Shown: positions 34,860-44,606 of the stretch, one piece after another
Position numbering within the stretch: the first letter of the stretch is position 1
How the letters are laid out: each line of letters opens with the position of its first letter
NCBI RefSeq assembly: GCF_016808335.1
Contig: NC_053137.1
Coordinates: 9,412,506 to 9,476,505 of the forward strand
Length of the DNA: 64,000 bases
Reading direction: 5' to 3'
From: Panicum virgatum
Taxonomy: Eukaryota > Streptophyta > Magnoliopsida > Poales > Poaceae
Made by a program: the position numbers and the translations under genes
Notes under the pieces: generated by a model
Told to the model about the DNA's origin: nothing
What the model saw: only the letters and a program-made list of their open reading frames with translations
Databases searched by the model: none

Positions 34860-35405
34860 CACCAACAACAGAAAATCAATAGATAATTTGAACAAATTAA
34901 AACAAGCTCTTAAATAATATTGGGAATAAATGCTAAATAACTCAACAGCTAAGAGTAGATATTGGAAACAAATAAAAGGAGAAAAAATTCAAACCCCAAC
35001 CCATTACATTATGTGAAAAAATGGGAAATCAACTCTTTTTCTCTCTCCTTTATATATCTAGTAATTTGTTTTCCTAGAAATGAGGCTAAAACAAGAAGAT
35101 TGGTTGAAAATAATTACATAATTATGCTCTCCATCTAATTTAGCATAACTTTATCCAAAAACTTAAGGCAAATCGTGGCTTAGATGGTAAATCCATCCAA
35201 TGGAGATATTGATCTAGCTAGGGAATGTGAGAGCAATTTAAGCCTTCAAATTAACCCAAAAGCATAGGAAAACCATAGAGTTAGCATCTAATTACCTCCT
35301 AGTTCAAAACCTTCCCTCCTCTATTTTTGATTTATGGCATTTTCGGACAACACCTCCCCCAAGAAGAGAGAGTTCTGTTGCGAGGAAGAAGAAGGTCTCG
35401 TGCCT
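34860..35405. other. TNPD leader region
   Basis: Between the TNPD start (34852) and its presumed TATA box (35408). It is AT-rich with no coding capacity, consistent with an untranslated leader and perhaps an intron. No GC-rich leader is seen here, unlike the other two CACTA genes. Confidence 0.4.
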
Positions 35406-35407
35406 AG

Positions 35408-35414
35408 ATATTTA
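35408..35414 (-). promoter_or_regulatory. Presumed TATA box of TNPD
   Basis: The complement reads ATCATAAATATCTAGG. It is placed just inside the right subterminal array, equivalent to the positions of the other two CACTA TATA boxes. Confidence 0.5.
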
Positions 35415-35429
35415 TGATTTTTTTCAGAA

Positions 35430-35645
35430 ACGGGTGCCCCCACAAGCCACCCCTAGAAACATATTTCCAGGGGCGTTTGAAGCCATCAGCCGCCCTTGAA
35501 AATGGGGCTCATTTTCAGGGGCGGCTAATGGCACCAGCCGCCCCTGGAAATTAGATCTTTAGGGGGCGGCTTATGGTATCAGCCGCCCCTAAAAATGAGC
35601 CCCATTCCGCCCCTAAAGACCTATTTCTAGAGGCGGGTCAACTGC
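35430..35645. repeat. CACTA right subterminal repeat array
   Basis: GGGGCGGCTAATGGCACC, CAGCCGCCCCTGGAAAT, GGGGCGGCTTATGGTATC and related motifs in both orientations. The core is GGGGCGGCT rather than the GGGGCGGGT of the left and internal arrays. Confidence 0.85.
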
Positions 35646-35701
35646 TACAGTACCCCACTCCTTTTGTAGGAGCGTTGTTGAAAATCATTTCTGTAGTGTT
35701 G

Positions 35702-36203
35702 GTGTGGAGCGGCGTTGACAACTTTGTGCGGGGAAGTGGAGACCCCCATCCTTCATGGATAAGCTCCTTAGTGGAAAACGGGATCAATGTGACTGTGATT
35801 GTGTCCACGGAAGAGACTTGAATACGGGGAAGCAATACTCTTTGTGAGTGATTCAACAACGTGGATGTAGGTGTGCCTTTGTGGCTAACCGAATCACGGG
35901 ATAAATCCTCGTGTCAAGATTTTGCTTCCTCTCATCCCCTCTTTACGTTTCCGCATCTCATATTGCAACTTATGTGTCTTTATTTTCATAGAGTAGTATC
36001 TTGATATGATTAGCTATAGGTTGCTAAACTCTTTTGGGGATGAGGGTTTCACGCTAGAAGAACCGTAGTTGTACATCTAGATATCATATTTTAGTTTAAG
36101 TTTTGTGCAAACTAGTTGTAGCTATAGGTTAAGGTTTTAAGTTGCCTAATTCACCTCCTCCCCCTCGTAGGCTACGAGCACCCGATCACTTTCAAAATCA
36201 AAT
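35702..36203 (-). mobile_element. Copia-type LTR fragment
   Basis: The complement starts TGAAAGTGATCGGGTGCTCG and continues with GGGGGAGGAGGTGAATTAGG, the pattern of plant Copia LTR starts such as the one at 22680. The CACTA element was inserted into or beside it, and no second LTR is seen. Whether it belonged with the gag remnant on the other side of the CACTA cannot be told. Confidence 0.55.
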
Positions 36204-36204
36204 T

Positions 36205-36530
36205 TAAAATAGGAACTGTATTCAAAATAAAACTAAGCAGGATGTATTCAAAGTTTCAAACACAAAACCGTTAGCTGATCAGAATTCTAATAGTTCTTTG
36301 AAACTTGAAGTTCTACTCCTGATTTTTTTTTTACAAATGATCGATATATATTCGTGAAACATGACAGGACTAACCCTGCAATTCTTCTGTACATGTATAA
36401 TAATTTTGAGTTCAGAAAAATGCTCATGTTTCCAGTACTAGCTAATTCAAAATTTAAGCTATCAGAAAATACAGATTCCTTTGGCCCCACTAACTTTATC
36501 TGCTCTGAAAGCAATAAACATCCTTACTGC
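36205..36530. other. Intergenic, no gene seen
   Basis: Non-coding, AT-rich sequence between the LTR fragment and the tandem duplication. Confidence 0.4.
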
Positions 36531-37326
36531 ACAATGTTCTTCTCGCACCACGCAATCACCGATTCGCTATTCTGCTTGTTTTATCTCCGTCAGCTTCTCC
36601 TTGCCTTCACTTATTCTCTCCTTCACAGCTCCAAGAACCTCCGGTCATGGCGACAAAGCTTTTGAAGATATTTTATCCACCTAGCAGAGTCCCTTGAACC
36701 AGTTCTTTGTTGCCTTCCTCCCCGCAAATACAGGTTTGCAATAACTAATCTGGCTTTTTTTCTTTTTGCCCCTGTTTTCTTTCTGAAAGCTTGACAGTGG
36801 CTGTCAAGTAATTTATTGAAAGTTTGAAACTAAGAAAAATTACATCACATCGATCAGTCGTCAAATTTAAATATTACAACAAAAAACAGATCAAACATCA
36901 ATAAATATCCTCCTCTACTCATCTATATTCACGCACAATGTTCTTCTCTCACCGCACAGTCACCGATTTGCTATTCTGCTTGTTATATCTTTGTCAGCTT
37001 CTCCTTTGCCTTCACTTATTCTCTCCTTCACAGCTCCAAGAACCTCCGGTCATGGCGACGAAGCTTCTGAAGATATTTTATCCACCTAGCAGAGTCCCTT
37101 GAAGCAGTCCTTTGTTGCCTTCCACCCCGCAAATACAGGTTTGGCTTTTTTTTTTGCCCCTCTTTTCTTTCTGAAAGCTTGACATTGGCTGTCAAGTAAT
37201 TTATTGAAAGTTTGAAACTAAGAAAAATTACATCACATCGATCAGTCGTGAAATTTAATTATTCCAACAAAAAACAGATCAAACACCAATCAAATATCCT
37301 CCTCTACTCATCTATATTCATGCACA
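36531..37326 (+). repeat. 0.4-kb tandem duplication, possible duplicated leader exon
   Basis: Two copies (about 36531-36934 and 36935-37326) share ACAATGTTCTTCTC, TTCACAGCTCCAAGAACCTC and CATCACATCGATCAGTCGT. Each contains a 51-base frame encoding MATKLLKIFYPPSRVP (36647-36697 and 37052-37102) and ends that block in CGCAAATACAGGTTTG, which reads as a splice donor. It could be the 5' exon of the DUF247 gene, with a small upstream frame, copied in place. Confidence 0.6.
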
Positions 37327-37337
37327 AGGAAAAAGTT

Positions 37338-37477
37338 CTTTTTTTTTTGAGATAAAGATGAGGGTCAAGCCACTCAAATTTAAATGACTATAAAAGACCC
37401 CCCAATCCGGGTTTCTAGCCTGTGACCTCCCACACGGAGAGCTTTGCCCTTAGCCACTAGACCAAAGACTGGTTCTT
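37338..37477 (-). mobile_element. tRNA-derived SINE
   Basis: 140 bp. The minus strand reads TTTGGTCTAGTGGCTAAGGG (A-box-like), GGGAGGTCACAGGCTAGAAA (decayed B box) and ends in an A-run. Direct repeats AAGGAAAAAGTT (37326-37337) and AAGGAAAAAAGTT (37478-37490) flank it, as expected for L1-type target-primed insertion. Confidence 0.8.
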
Positions 37478-37490
37478 AAGGAAAAAAGTT

Positions 37491-38340
37491 TTTAATTGCA
37501 CAGTTACAACCACCTGTACTGAGGTCTTCCTTTCTGACATGCAACCAGAATCCTATTGAAAATTTGCAATGTTTCAATCACACTGCATCTTTCTGCCCCC
37601 TGTTCAATTTCAGGTTTCTGCAACAAATATTATTTGAAATATACATCAAAGCACCGGTTCTGCTTCCTTTCTGCCCAACTGCCAGCTTGCTAATTGATGT
37701 TTCTGCAAGCTGTTCAAAGAACCACTCCTGCAACAGCTTTACCGGATCTCTTTGGTGCATAGCAGATCCGCACCTGTTGACAAATTAAGATGGTTAGTTT
37801 GTCGTGCATCACAAGTTATTCTAAATTTAATTATGTTTGAAATTATTTCATAACTAGTCTATCAACATGTGCTCCCACACGGGGGAGTTAGAGATATCTA
37901 ATAATTATCTATCTCATGCTCTCTTTAACTAACTAAATATTCTAATTAAGTACTATAAAGATACATATTTATCATTATGTAATTGTAATAAGTGTGACAA
38001 GTTTAGTTACTAACAATTTTTTCTCACTTTGCATCACACCTCCATATATGTTTAATATGCATTTAATTGAACACTTTGTTTGAGCTATGTGAACAACATA
38101 AAAATTGGTATTCTTATCTCTTCTCTTATACATGAATATATGGTGACACACATTATGGTTAGTTTTTTTATATAAATAATAGCATAATAATATATTATTA
38201 TTAATAAAAATAGTAATTTAGAATTTTATATTGATGCGCTTTAAGATTTTATTATAATAATATATTTTTTATTCAGATTTTGAATTTATTTTAACTTTTT
38301 ATTATGATATCATTGCATAATATATATATATAAAAAACTT
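37491..38340. other. Intergenic, no gene seen
   Basis: AT-rich (especially 37800-38340). A 74-codon frame at 37564-37788 has no domain. It may be an intron if the duplicated exon upstream belongs to the DUF247 gene. Confidence 0.4.
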
Positions 38341-38342
38341 TA

Positions 38343-38510
38343 GGGGGTTATTTGATATTAATTTATAATGGCATAAGTGGGTAATTTACATGAAAATTAT
38401 GGGGCTACTTTAGATTATTTTTTATAATGACAGATGTGGGTAATTTAGATACATATTTAGCGGGTTATTTTAGTCTATTTTCATAATGGCAATGGTGGGT
38501 AATTTATTAG
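38343..38510. repeat. Three diverged repeats of about 60 bp
   Basis: GGGGTTATTTGATATTAATT, GGGGCTACTTTAGATTATTT and GCGGGTTATTTTAGTCTATT each lead to ATAATGGCA-like sequence and GTGGGTAATTT. Confidence 0.7.
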
Positions 38511-38944
38511 AAAAAATAACAGATTCAATGGCTATCATGATTAGAGTTGCTTAATTGATGGCGGGATATTTCTGTTTTTTGTGAGAATTTGTAGGATTTC
38601 TCTATTTGTTTAAACTGTCCATCTAGGATCACAAATGGCTTCGTCTGGAGGCTTCAAAAGGAGCCTTCAATTAGTAATAGCAACATAGCGACTCACTAAT
38701 TACAATTGTTAAATAATTGGAGGCACAATTCAAAAACATAAAATTGAAAATGAAGTATTCCTACTGACAAATCTCGATGTTTCAAGTTTTCAACTCATCC
38801 TAGCAATGAATATAATGTTGATGTCCCATTCCGAACTGTGTAGTAGCTAGATGTTCTTGTTGAAGGCATGAATCACCTTGTTCTAACCCAGTAATGCTTA
38901 ATTTTCCTTTAGCTAATAAATACTTCTAAACCTTATACGTCCAG
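38511..38944. other. Presumed intron or 5' region of the DUF247 gene
   Basis: No coding region. It ends in TTATACGTCCAG, a usable splice acceptor directly before the DUF247 reading frame. Confidence 0.45.
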
Positions 38945-40366
38945 GTAGACCACGCTCGTGAGGAAACGTGGATTGTCAACATAAGAAATCGACTAGATGA
39001 ACAGTTCGCCGATCTAACTAAACTAAAGCCCGCATTAGCGGCTCTAGACACCAGCAAGGACAAGCCATCAATATACTGGACTGGTAGCCATCCCGAAAGG
39101 TTTCCTGTCGGTATCCTCCTCCTCAAGAGCTCGGGCAATGTGGCTGAAAAGGACCACATGTGGGAATATGTTGCGTTTATGACCAGATGGCTCGGTCTCG
39201 ACGTGACTTTGTTCCTTAGATACATGAAGGAGAGGGAAGATCTAGTCAAGAGCTACTATCACTCCGGCGGTGAGGATTATCAGAGGTACTTTGTTTTTAG
39301 AGAAAGCAACGCTCTCCAGGAGTCATTGCTGATCGCCGGTTGCTTTTTAGCTACTGCGATTCTCTTGTTGCAGAAGGTCCGGAATGGTGCCGAAATTCTA
39401 CGAGGGTCCAGAGGTAACAATAGTGATCCAGCAGATCAAAGGTCCCTGCAATTTTCAATTCTATACCAAAGAATAATGAAAGATCAGATAAAGACCAAAA
39501 TCGACATGTTGCGCATCAGAAACCAGATTCCGTGGTTTGTTGTCGAGGCTGTATTTGCACATTCAAGCTTAAGCGGGCTGTTTGGTGCCACCCGCATCGA
39601 CAGACTAGCAATGTCGTGTTTTGATGATCTCTACCCTAGAGTGAACAAATCCAAGGTTAAGGGCGGCAACCTCCCATCCGGCGGCTTCAAACATCTACTG
39701 CACATCTTCCATTGGACCCGGACACCCGAAGAAGAAGGCAGGTGGCTGGTGCATACAAAACCCGAACAAGAGCAGCAGCCTGCAAAACGGTTTGCGGAGT
39801 TTTACATTCCTAATGCAATGAACTTGCTTGAATCCGCAACTAGTTTTAAACGGCTCGACAGTAGCTCGATCGATGTGGAATACTCTAACAAGAGAATATC
39901 AGCACTTATGCAAGTAACACCCCTGCACTTGTTCTCATACAGCTACGAAATATTCTGCCAGCTTCTGAACTTTGAACAGCGGTACCCGGCGTATGGGCTT
40001 CCCGTGACAGCCCATTTCGCATGTATGAAAAGCCTATTACAGACCAAAGAAGATGTTAAACTATTTCAGAAGAAAGGCATTGTGAACATGATGAAGGGGG
40101 AAGAGAATGTTCTGAACTTTCTATACAACGTAGGGTGTTTCTTGGTGGATGAAGTAAGAGCCAGCATACCCGATGACCTCGACAGCCTATCGGAAAAGGT
40201 GATCGAGCATCATGAAAGAGATGTCAGTATAGCGTACTCGGAGTTCAAGAGCCAGTTCTGCCCCAACCGATGGGTGATCATATCGGTCCTCGCCGCCATC
40301 ACTTTGTTCGTGCTGACATTTATTCAGACAGTATACAGTGCACTTGCCTATTACAAAGGTTCTTGA
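38945..40366 (+). CDS. DUF247 family membrane protein, main exon
   Basis: An open frame of 473 codons with no internal stop. It begins VDHAREETWIVNIRNRLDEQ after a CAG acceptor and has an upstream in-frame stop, so the first exon and start codon must lie further left. DUF247 features are RFPVGILLLKSSG, the WEYVAFMTRWLGLDV and FLRYMKEREDL region, the QIPWFVVEAVF segment, HLLHIFHWTR, and ALMQVTPLHLFSYSYEIF. A single hydrophobic segment near the C terminus (WVIISVLAAITLFVLTF) suggests a tail anchor. Biochemical function is unknown for the family; DUF247 genes are known at grass self-incompatibility loci, but nothing here ties this copy to them. In the same frame an internal Met at 39161 would give a much shorter protein lacking the conserved N terminus, so I prefer the spliced model. 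It is the only gene in the window that looks intact. Confidence 0.88.
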   Translation, partial: VDHAREETWIVNIRNRLDEQFADLTKLKPALAALDTSKDKPSIYWTGSHPERFPVGILLLKSSGNVAEKDHMWEYVAFMTRWLGLDVTLFLRYMKEREDLVKSYYHSGGEDYQRYFVFRESNALQESLLIAGCFLATAILLLQKVRNGAEILRGSRGNNSDPADQRSLQFSILYQRIMKDQIKTKIDMLRIRNQIPWFVVEAVFAHSSLSGLFGATRIDRLAMSCFDDLYPRVNKSKVKGGNLPSGGFKHLLHIFHWTRTPEEEGRWLVHTKPEQEQQPAKRFAEFYIPNAMNLLESATSFKRLDSSSIDVEYSNKRISALMQVTPLHLFSYSYEIFCQLLNFEQRYPAYGLPVTAHFACMKSLLQTKEDVKLFQKKGIVNMMKGEENVLNFLYNVGCFLVDEVRASIPDDLDSLSEKVIEHHERDVSIAYSEFKSQFCPNRWVIISVLAAITLFVLTFIQTVYSALAYYKGS

Positions 40367-40960
40367 TCGTGCTGCTAGACACCACCGCGACTGGCCACTA
40401 CTCTTCGGTTGATTCCGGCAGCACAGCTTGCCTTTTCGGTTACTTTTTATATATTGTTCATCATGAATTGTTTGTGTGGGATTTTTCTTTAATCTGAATT
40501 GTCATCCTGGTTCGGTTGTAAGCATTCGGAACTTTGATGGCTGAGACCGGATTCATTTCCTTAATCTAAAAAAAGAATTGTCATCCCGGTGTTCTCTATC
40601 TCTCTCTCTTTTTTACTGCAACTCCCTGTTGTGCTATCTTACTTGCATTTCCAACCACTAAATAAGGATACGTATAGAAAATAGGTGAAAAAATAATAAC
40701 ACAGTTAGATGGCTCATGCCAGAGGGGTCGCGCGATCCCTGGTAATCGCGACGGGTCGCGCGATATCCTTGTCCTTTTAAGAATTGTATGTCTCGTCATA
40801 GAGGCCGGATTGGTAATCCTTTATCTAAAAAAATTCCAGTCTGCTACTTCTCACGCCGGAGTAGTTTTAAATTGATTATCGATTCTTTTTCCTCGCCCTG
40901 TTCTCACGACGATGTTGGAGAGCCTGTGAAATTAATGTACCATTGAGAATGTAAAATTCT
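40367..40960. other. DUF247 3' region, no further gene
   Basis: Contains an imperfect direct repeat (GAATTGTCATCCTGGT at about 40495 and GAATTGTCATCCCGGT at about 40575, and ATTGGTAATCC near 40808). It is probably 3' untranslated and flanking sequence. Confidence 0.45.
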
Positions 40961-40962
40961 TT

Positions 40963-41489
40963 GACCTTGTTTGGTTCGTGCTAGAAAGTTCATGCTAGGC
41001 ACTTTGACCATTAACTAAGAGTATTAAATAAAGTCAATTTGCAAAACCAACTCCAGAACCTTTGCGCTAGGAACCCTGAAGAATCTAACGAGGTCTTTGA
41101 CCGTGTAATTAGAGGATGTTTACTGTAGCATCATTATCAAGGTTTTAAATCTCCGGCTATAGCTTCCGCTATCTCCGACTATAGCTGCTTGAAAGAGATT
41201 TAGATAAGATTTTTCATGTGCAATTTAGCTCTTAGCTGCCGCTATAGTCCGTTATAGCCGGCTATAACCTGTTTTTAGACATAGATCGCTAAATGCTTTA
41301 ACCGGCTATTTAAAACATTGATCATTATAGACAATTATCAATTAATTACCGTCATTAGATTCATCGCGAAAAGTTACATACATCCCTAAAAAAATTTTAT
41401 AAATATATTTCATTTAGTACTTTATGCATGCGAGATTTGTTTTTTGAAAAATATGCGCACTAGAATTCTAGTGCGATCCAAACAGGGCC
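40963..41489. mobile_element. PIF/Tourist-like MITE
   Basis: The left end GACCTTGTTTGGTTCG and the complement of the right end, GGCCCTGTTTGGATCG, are inverted repeats. TTT flanks both (40960-40962 and 41490-41492), a 3-bp duplication. Without the nested insert it would be 336 bp. It is non-coding. Confidence 0.85.
41138..41320. mobile_element. hAT-type MITE nested in the MITE
   Basis: 183 bp. Ends are CAAGGTTTTAAATCTCCGGC and, as complement, CAATGTTTTAAATAGCCGGT. ATCATTAT flanks both (41130-41137 and 41321-41328). The interior is rich in CCGGCTATAG and CTATAGC motifs that can pair. Confidence 0.9.
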
Positions 41490-41840
41490 TTTGGAGATGA
41501 ACGAATTGCTGCTTCTTATTACTCTCGTGATGGGAACGAAATCGCTCTCTGAGTCTCTCTGGTTTCAAATTGTTCAGTTTGCGATTTCGACGCCCAGCAT
41601 AATTGTCCAACGTCCATCTCTGTCTGGGGTTGCATCCCAGCTTTTTGAGGTGGTTTTCTACAGAAGCTTCTGACCCTGCCACTCGTTGTCATAGCCCACT
41701 ACTGCTCTGGTTTGTACTCTGTTAGGCTTTATTTCCTTTTCACGACTCTTCGTGATGATGTGTTGTGTCAAATTACGTTAAAGAAAAAAAATGGTGTAGC
41801 GTCGTAACGTCAGATCTGCTTGTATTTGTTTAACCTGTAG

Positions 41841-42221
41841 ACTCTTCGCCGCCGAGCACGCCTCGTCCCCGGACTGCCGCTCGCAGCTAGGATCCGCGGC
41901 ATCCTGAACCATACTATCAGTGGAAGCGAAGAGCTCCAGCAGCTGGCCTCACAGCACTACGAACAATCTTGGGCACTCAACACCGGCCTGCTATCTACAG
42001 ATGGATGCGCCATGGCTAACAACAATGGTTGCAGGGCGGTCGCAGATGCAGAGCTGGGCAAGATTAAGCTGGAGGAGTCGTTTGACATAGACAGAGTCCC
42101 AAATGGCGGCATGGACAGAGTTCAGGAGAAGGAGTTGTTTGACACCGGAAATGATCCATCTGACTCCTTGTGGAACCTGCCACCTATTTGCCCTCTGTCT
42201 TGCAGGTCTTTGATGTATTAA
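41841..42221 (+). CDS. Hypothetical exon, unrecognised
   Basis: After a CTGTAG acceptor-like site, one frame stays open for 126 codons to a TAA at 42219. It contains IRGILNHTISGSEELQQLAS, YEQSWALNTGLLSTDG and LGKIKLEESFDIDRVPNGG, of normal amphipathic composition, and ends WNLPPICPLSCRSLMY. I do not recognise a family. It may be the last exon or a fragment of a host gene whose remainder is lost; codon-like composition differs from the AT-rich flanks. No start or upstream exon was found between 41493 and 41840. Confidence 0.4.
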   Translation, partial: TLRRRARLVPGLPLAARIRGILNHTISGSEELQQLASQHYEQSWALNTGLLSTDGCAMANNNGCRAVADAELGKIKLEESFDIDRVPNGGMDRVQEKELFDTGNDPSDSLWNLPPICPLSCRSLMY

Positions 42222-42724
42222 ACTAGATGAAGATTTAGCAGCTTCGTATCTCGGTGTCCCTACCTTTTGGGTCCGTTTTCTGCTCCTAAGAGCCAATTCC
42301 GTACCAAAAAAAAGTGTATGAGGACTGATGGCCAGCAAGCAGAGTAATGTGATAGATATATTTTTCATCTAGATGAATGACATTTACAGAACTGTTCTTC
42401 TTTTTCCTTTTGCTTTTTCTTCAGGAAAGTTTTATCTCCGGACGGCATAGAGCCACCAGAGAGTTTTATCATTCGGTCATTCCTATGTACAACAATAATG
42501 TAAAATTTTGTGGTGAATTTTTAAAGAAATTAGGTATGAGATATTTTCATGGTACATCTGTAGACTTAAAGTAGTTTTTTTTACAGAATACTGGTTCTGA
42601 GGGGAACAATTATTATTTGATAGGCAAAATCTATATTGAACGATATTTGCAAGTATTTATCAACCAACCAAACGAAGGTTCCTTTGATGGTAAGTTTAGC
42701 GGAAATACTTATGAAAATACTGAT
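42222..42724. other. Intergenic, no gene seen
   Basis: Short frames only, no domain. AT-rich sequence between the hypothetical exon and the MULE-type MITE. Confidence 0.45.
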
Positions 42725-42734
42725 TTTATGTTAT

Positions 42735-43248
42735 GAAAAAGTTCATTTTACTACCCTCGTCAATCCACTTTGTCCGCTTAACCCGTGAGTAAAATTTAGG
42801 CTTAGTTTACTCCCTCGAACTATTTTAATAGGTAAAATCTACCCTCCAATGAGATTTTTTTTTGTTTTTCTTGTACAAGATGAATTTTAAGTTAGAATTA
42901 TTGAGTGGATAGAGGACATGATTCCATATGTTACAAAATTAAATTAAGAATTTTTCACAGTTATTTTCATAGGTTAGAAAGATTTAATACGAAATTGGTC
43001 TTGGTGATACATTTCTGCACGAAAAGTAATTATGAAAATTCACAATTTATTTTTGTAGCATAGGGCATCATACTATAAGTCACCTTGCAAAATTTGAAGT
43101 TTAAGTTCCACTTGTACGTGGAGAAATAAAAAAAGAGAAATCTCATTAGGGGGTATATTGGACCAAATGAATTAGTTCAGGAATAAGTTTTGTTAGGGGG
43201 TTAAGCGAACAAAGCGAATTTGTGTGAGGAGTAAAATGAACTTTTTCC
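42735..43248. mobile_element. MULE-type MITE
   Basis: 514 bp. The left end GAAAAAGTTCATTTTACTAC and the complement of the right end, GGAAAAAGTTCATTTTACTC, pair, as do inner segments (CTTTGTCCGCTTAACCC with GGGTTAAGCGAACAAAG). TTTATGTTAT flanks both (42725-42734 and 43249-43258), a 10-bp duplication typical of Mutator-like elements. Confidence 0.88.
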
Positions 43249-43258
43249 TTTATGTTAT

Positions 43259-43774
43259 TTGCCAAGAAGCTCGTATGTATAAGAAAAATCTAGCCTATTA
43301 TTATTAAATACAAATATTACTTAATCCATGATATAGTGCATTTTTTTGAGCCACCATTTTCACAAACACTCCCCTTACAACATGAAGTTCGCTAATATGG
43401 TACCTATCTAGCAACAATTATTTGGGGAGCCACGGCGTGTTGAAGGAACAGATATGCACAGAACAACATTATAATAATGTGCAGAAAGGTCATACTAGAG
43501 CAGTGTAGTGTGAACATACCAGGGGATCGCGCCTGATGATCGCAGACTGATGATCGCGCCTCCTTGGGCATCGCTGCCACATACGGACAGGCTAATGGCA
43601 TCCCGCACGACGCGCTATTTCTGGGCCAAATTCGCAGGTGGACAGTGAGGTAGTAGGCATCCCAATGGCTGAACCACGAAGCAAATCCCCGACGAAACCC
43701 TAGGGAGCGCTCGGAAGAGGGGAAACAAAAAATAACCTGTGCCCCGGTGAGCCGACGACGAATTGCTTGTGTGT
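43259..43774. other. Intergenic, no gene seen
   Basis: A GC-rich segment (43500-43760) resembles a plant gene leader on the minus strand (CTCCCTAGGGTTTCGTCGGG), but the frame that follows stops after 22 codons. It is perhaps a gene fragment and no product is supported. Confidence 0.4.
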
Positions 43775-44548
43775 CAGTGGCGAAGCTACATGTAGCTGTC
43801 GGGGTCGTCAGACCCCGATGAGTTCTGCAAATCTATCTATTATATTAATAAGGGAGTGTTAAAAGAAGCCACCACGTTCGCCGAGAGAGTCTAAAAATTC
43901 CCACATTAATCTAAAAAAGAGAAGGATTTTAGCCATTGGATTTTATGAAGATCTAACGGTCCAAACTAACTCAAAGAGTCCACGATTAATAAATAGCTTA
44001 TCATGGAATTAAATCTATTATATTATTAAAAAGTGTTAGGGCAGTCCCAATCTACATTATCTATGGATGGTGTCTATGCTGCTAAATTTAACCATACGGT
44101 TTCTTAACGTGGCTCCATTCTCTCTCCTCAATCTAATCTTTATGCTTCATCCGTCCTCCCATCTCTCTCTCAGCAATGCAAGGAGAGCCTAATCCTTGCT
44201 GTTTGGTCCTCACGATCTCCTCTACATATGCTCAGCCAAGCATCAATTTCGGCAGCTAGCACTCCATACCGCCGCTCGGTGCCATGGGCCTGTGTGCGTG
44301 CGTGTCAAATTAATCCTGCTACCGCCAGGTACGGTGTTACCAGCATATATCACTCTTTCCTATCAATTCATTCCAATAGCTAATGATTCATGTAATCAGA
44401 CTTCAATTTCAAACATCCAAGAGTCAATTTCCCCTAAAAAAAGGAGAGTCAATTTGCTAGGCATTTGATTTCGGACACTATGTTTGATTTTTCATCTATG
44501 GGCGTTGAATGCGACAAGGCTGCCATGGCGGTGTGGCAAGCTCTGCAC

Positions 44549-44606
44549 GAACCAGGCCTTGGCAGCGATCTTGCGCATGAACCAGGCCTCGGCAGCGAGT
44601 TGCGCA
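44549..44606 (+). repeat. Short duplication in the Helitron cargo
   Basis: AACCAGGCCTTGGCAGCGAT and AACCAGGCCTCGGCAGCGAG lie 30 bp apart inside the GC-rich open stretch. Confidence 0.7.

Larger units (their letters stand above)
7290..35698. mobile_element. CACTA (En/Spm) element, 28.4 kb with nested insertions
   Basis: The left terminus is CACTACTACAGAAATG. The complement of the right terminus is CACTACAGAAATGATT; the left end has three extra bases. TTG lies immediately outside both ends (7287-7289 and 35699-35701), the 3-bp target duplication of CACTA elements. Arrays of GGGGCGG-type subterminal repeats occupy both arms. The element contains a TNPD transposase, a Transposase_24/Ulp1-type gene and a third gene, all transcribed leftward. 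Removing the four nested insertions (7611-8268, 16552-22680, 26272-31874, 31896-33302) with one target duplication each leaves about 14.6 kb, a normal size for an autonomous grass CACTA. The genes have stops and insertions, so the copy is dead. Confidence 0.9.

Noticed and set aside
39140..40366. DUF247 protein starting at GTG 39140
   Set aside because: The frame continues upstream with conserved sequence to a splice acceptor at 38944, so this would remove part of the domain.
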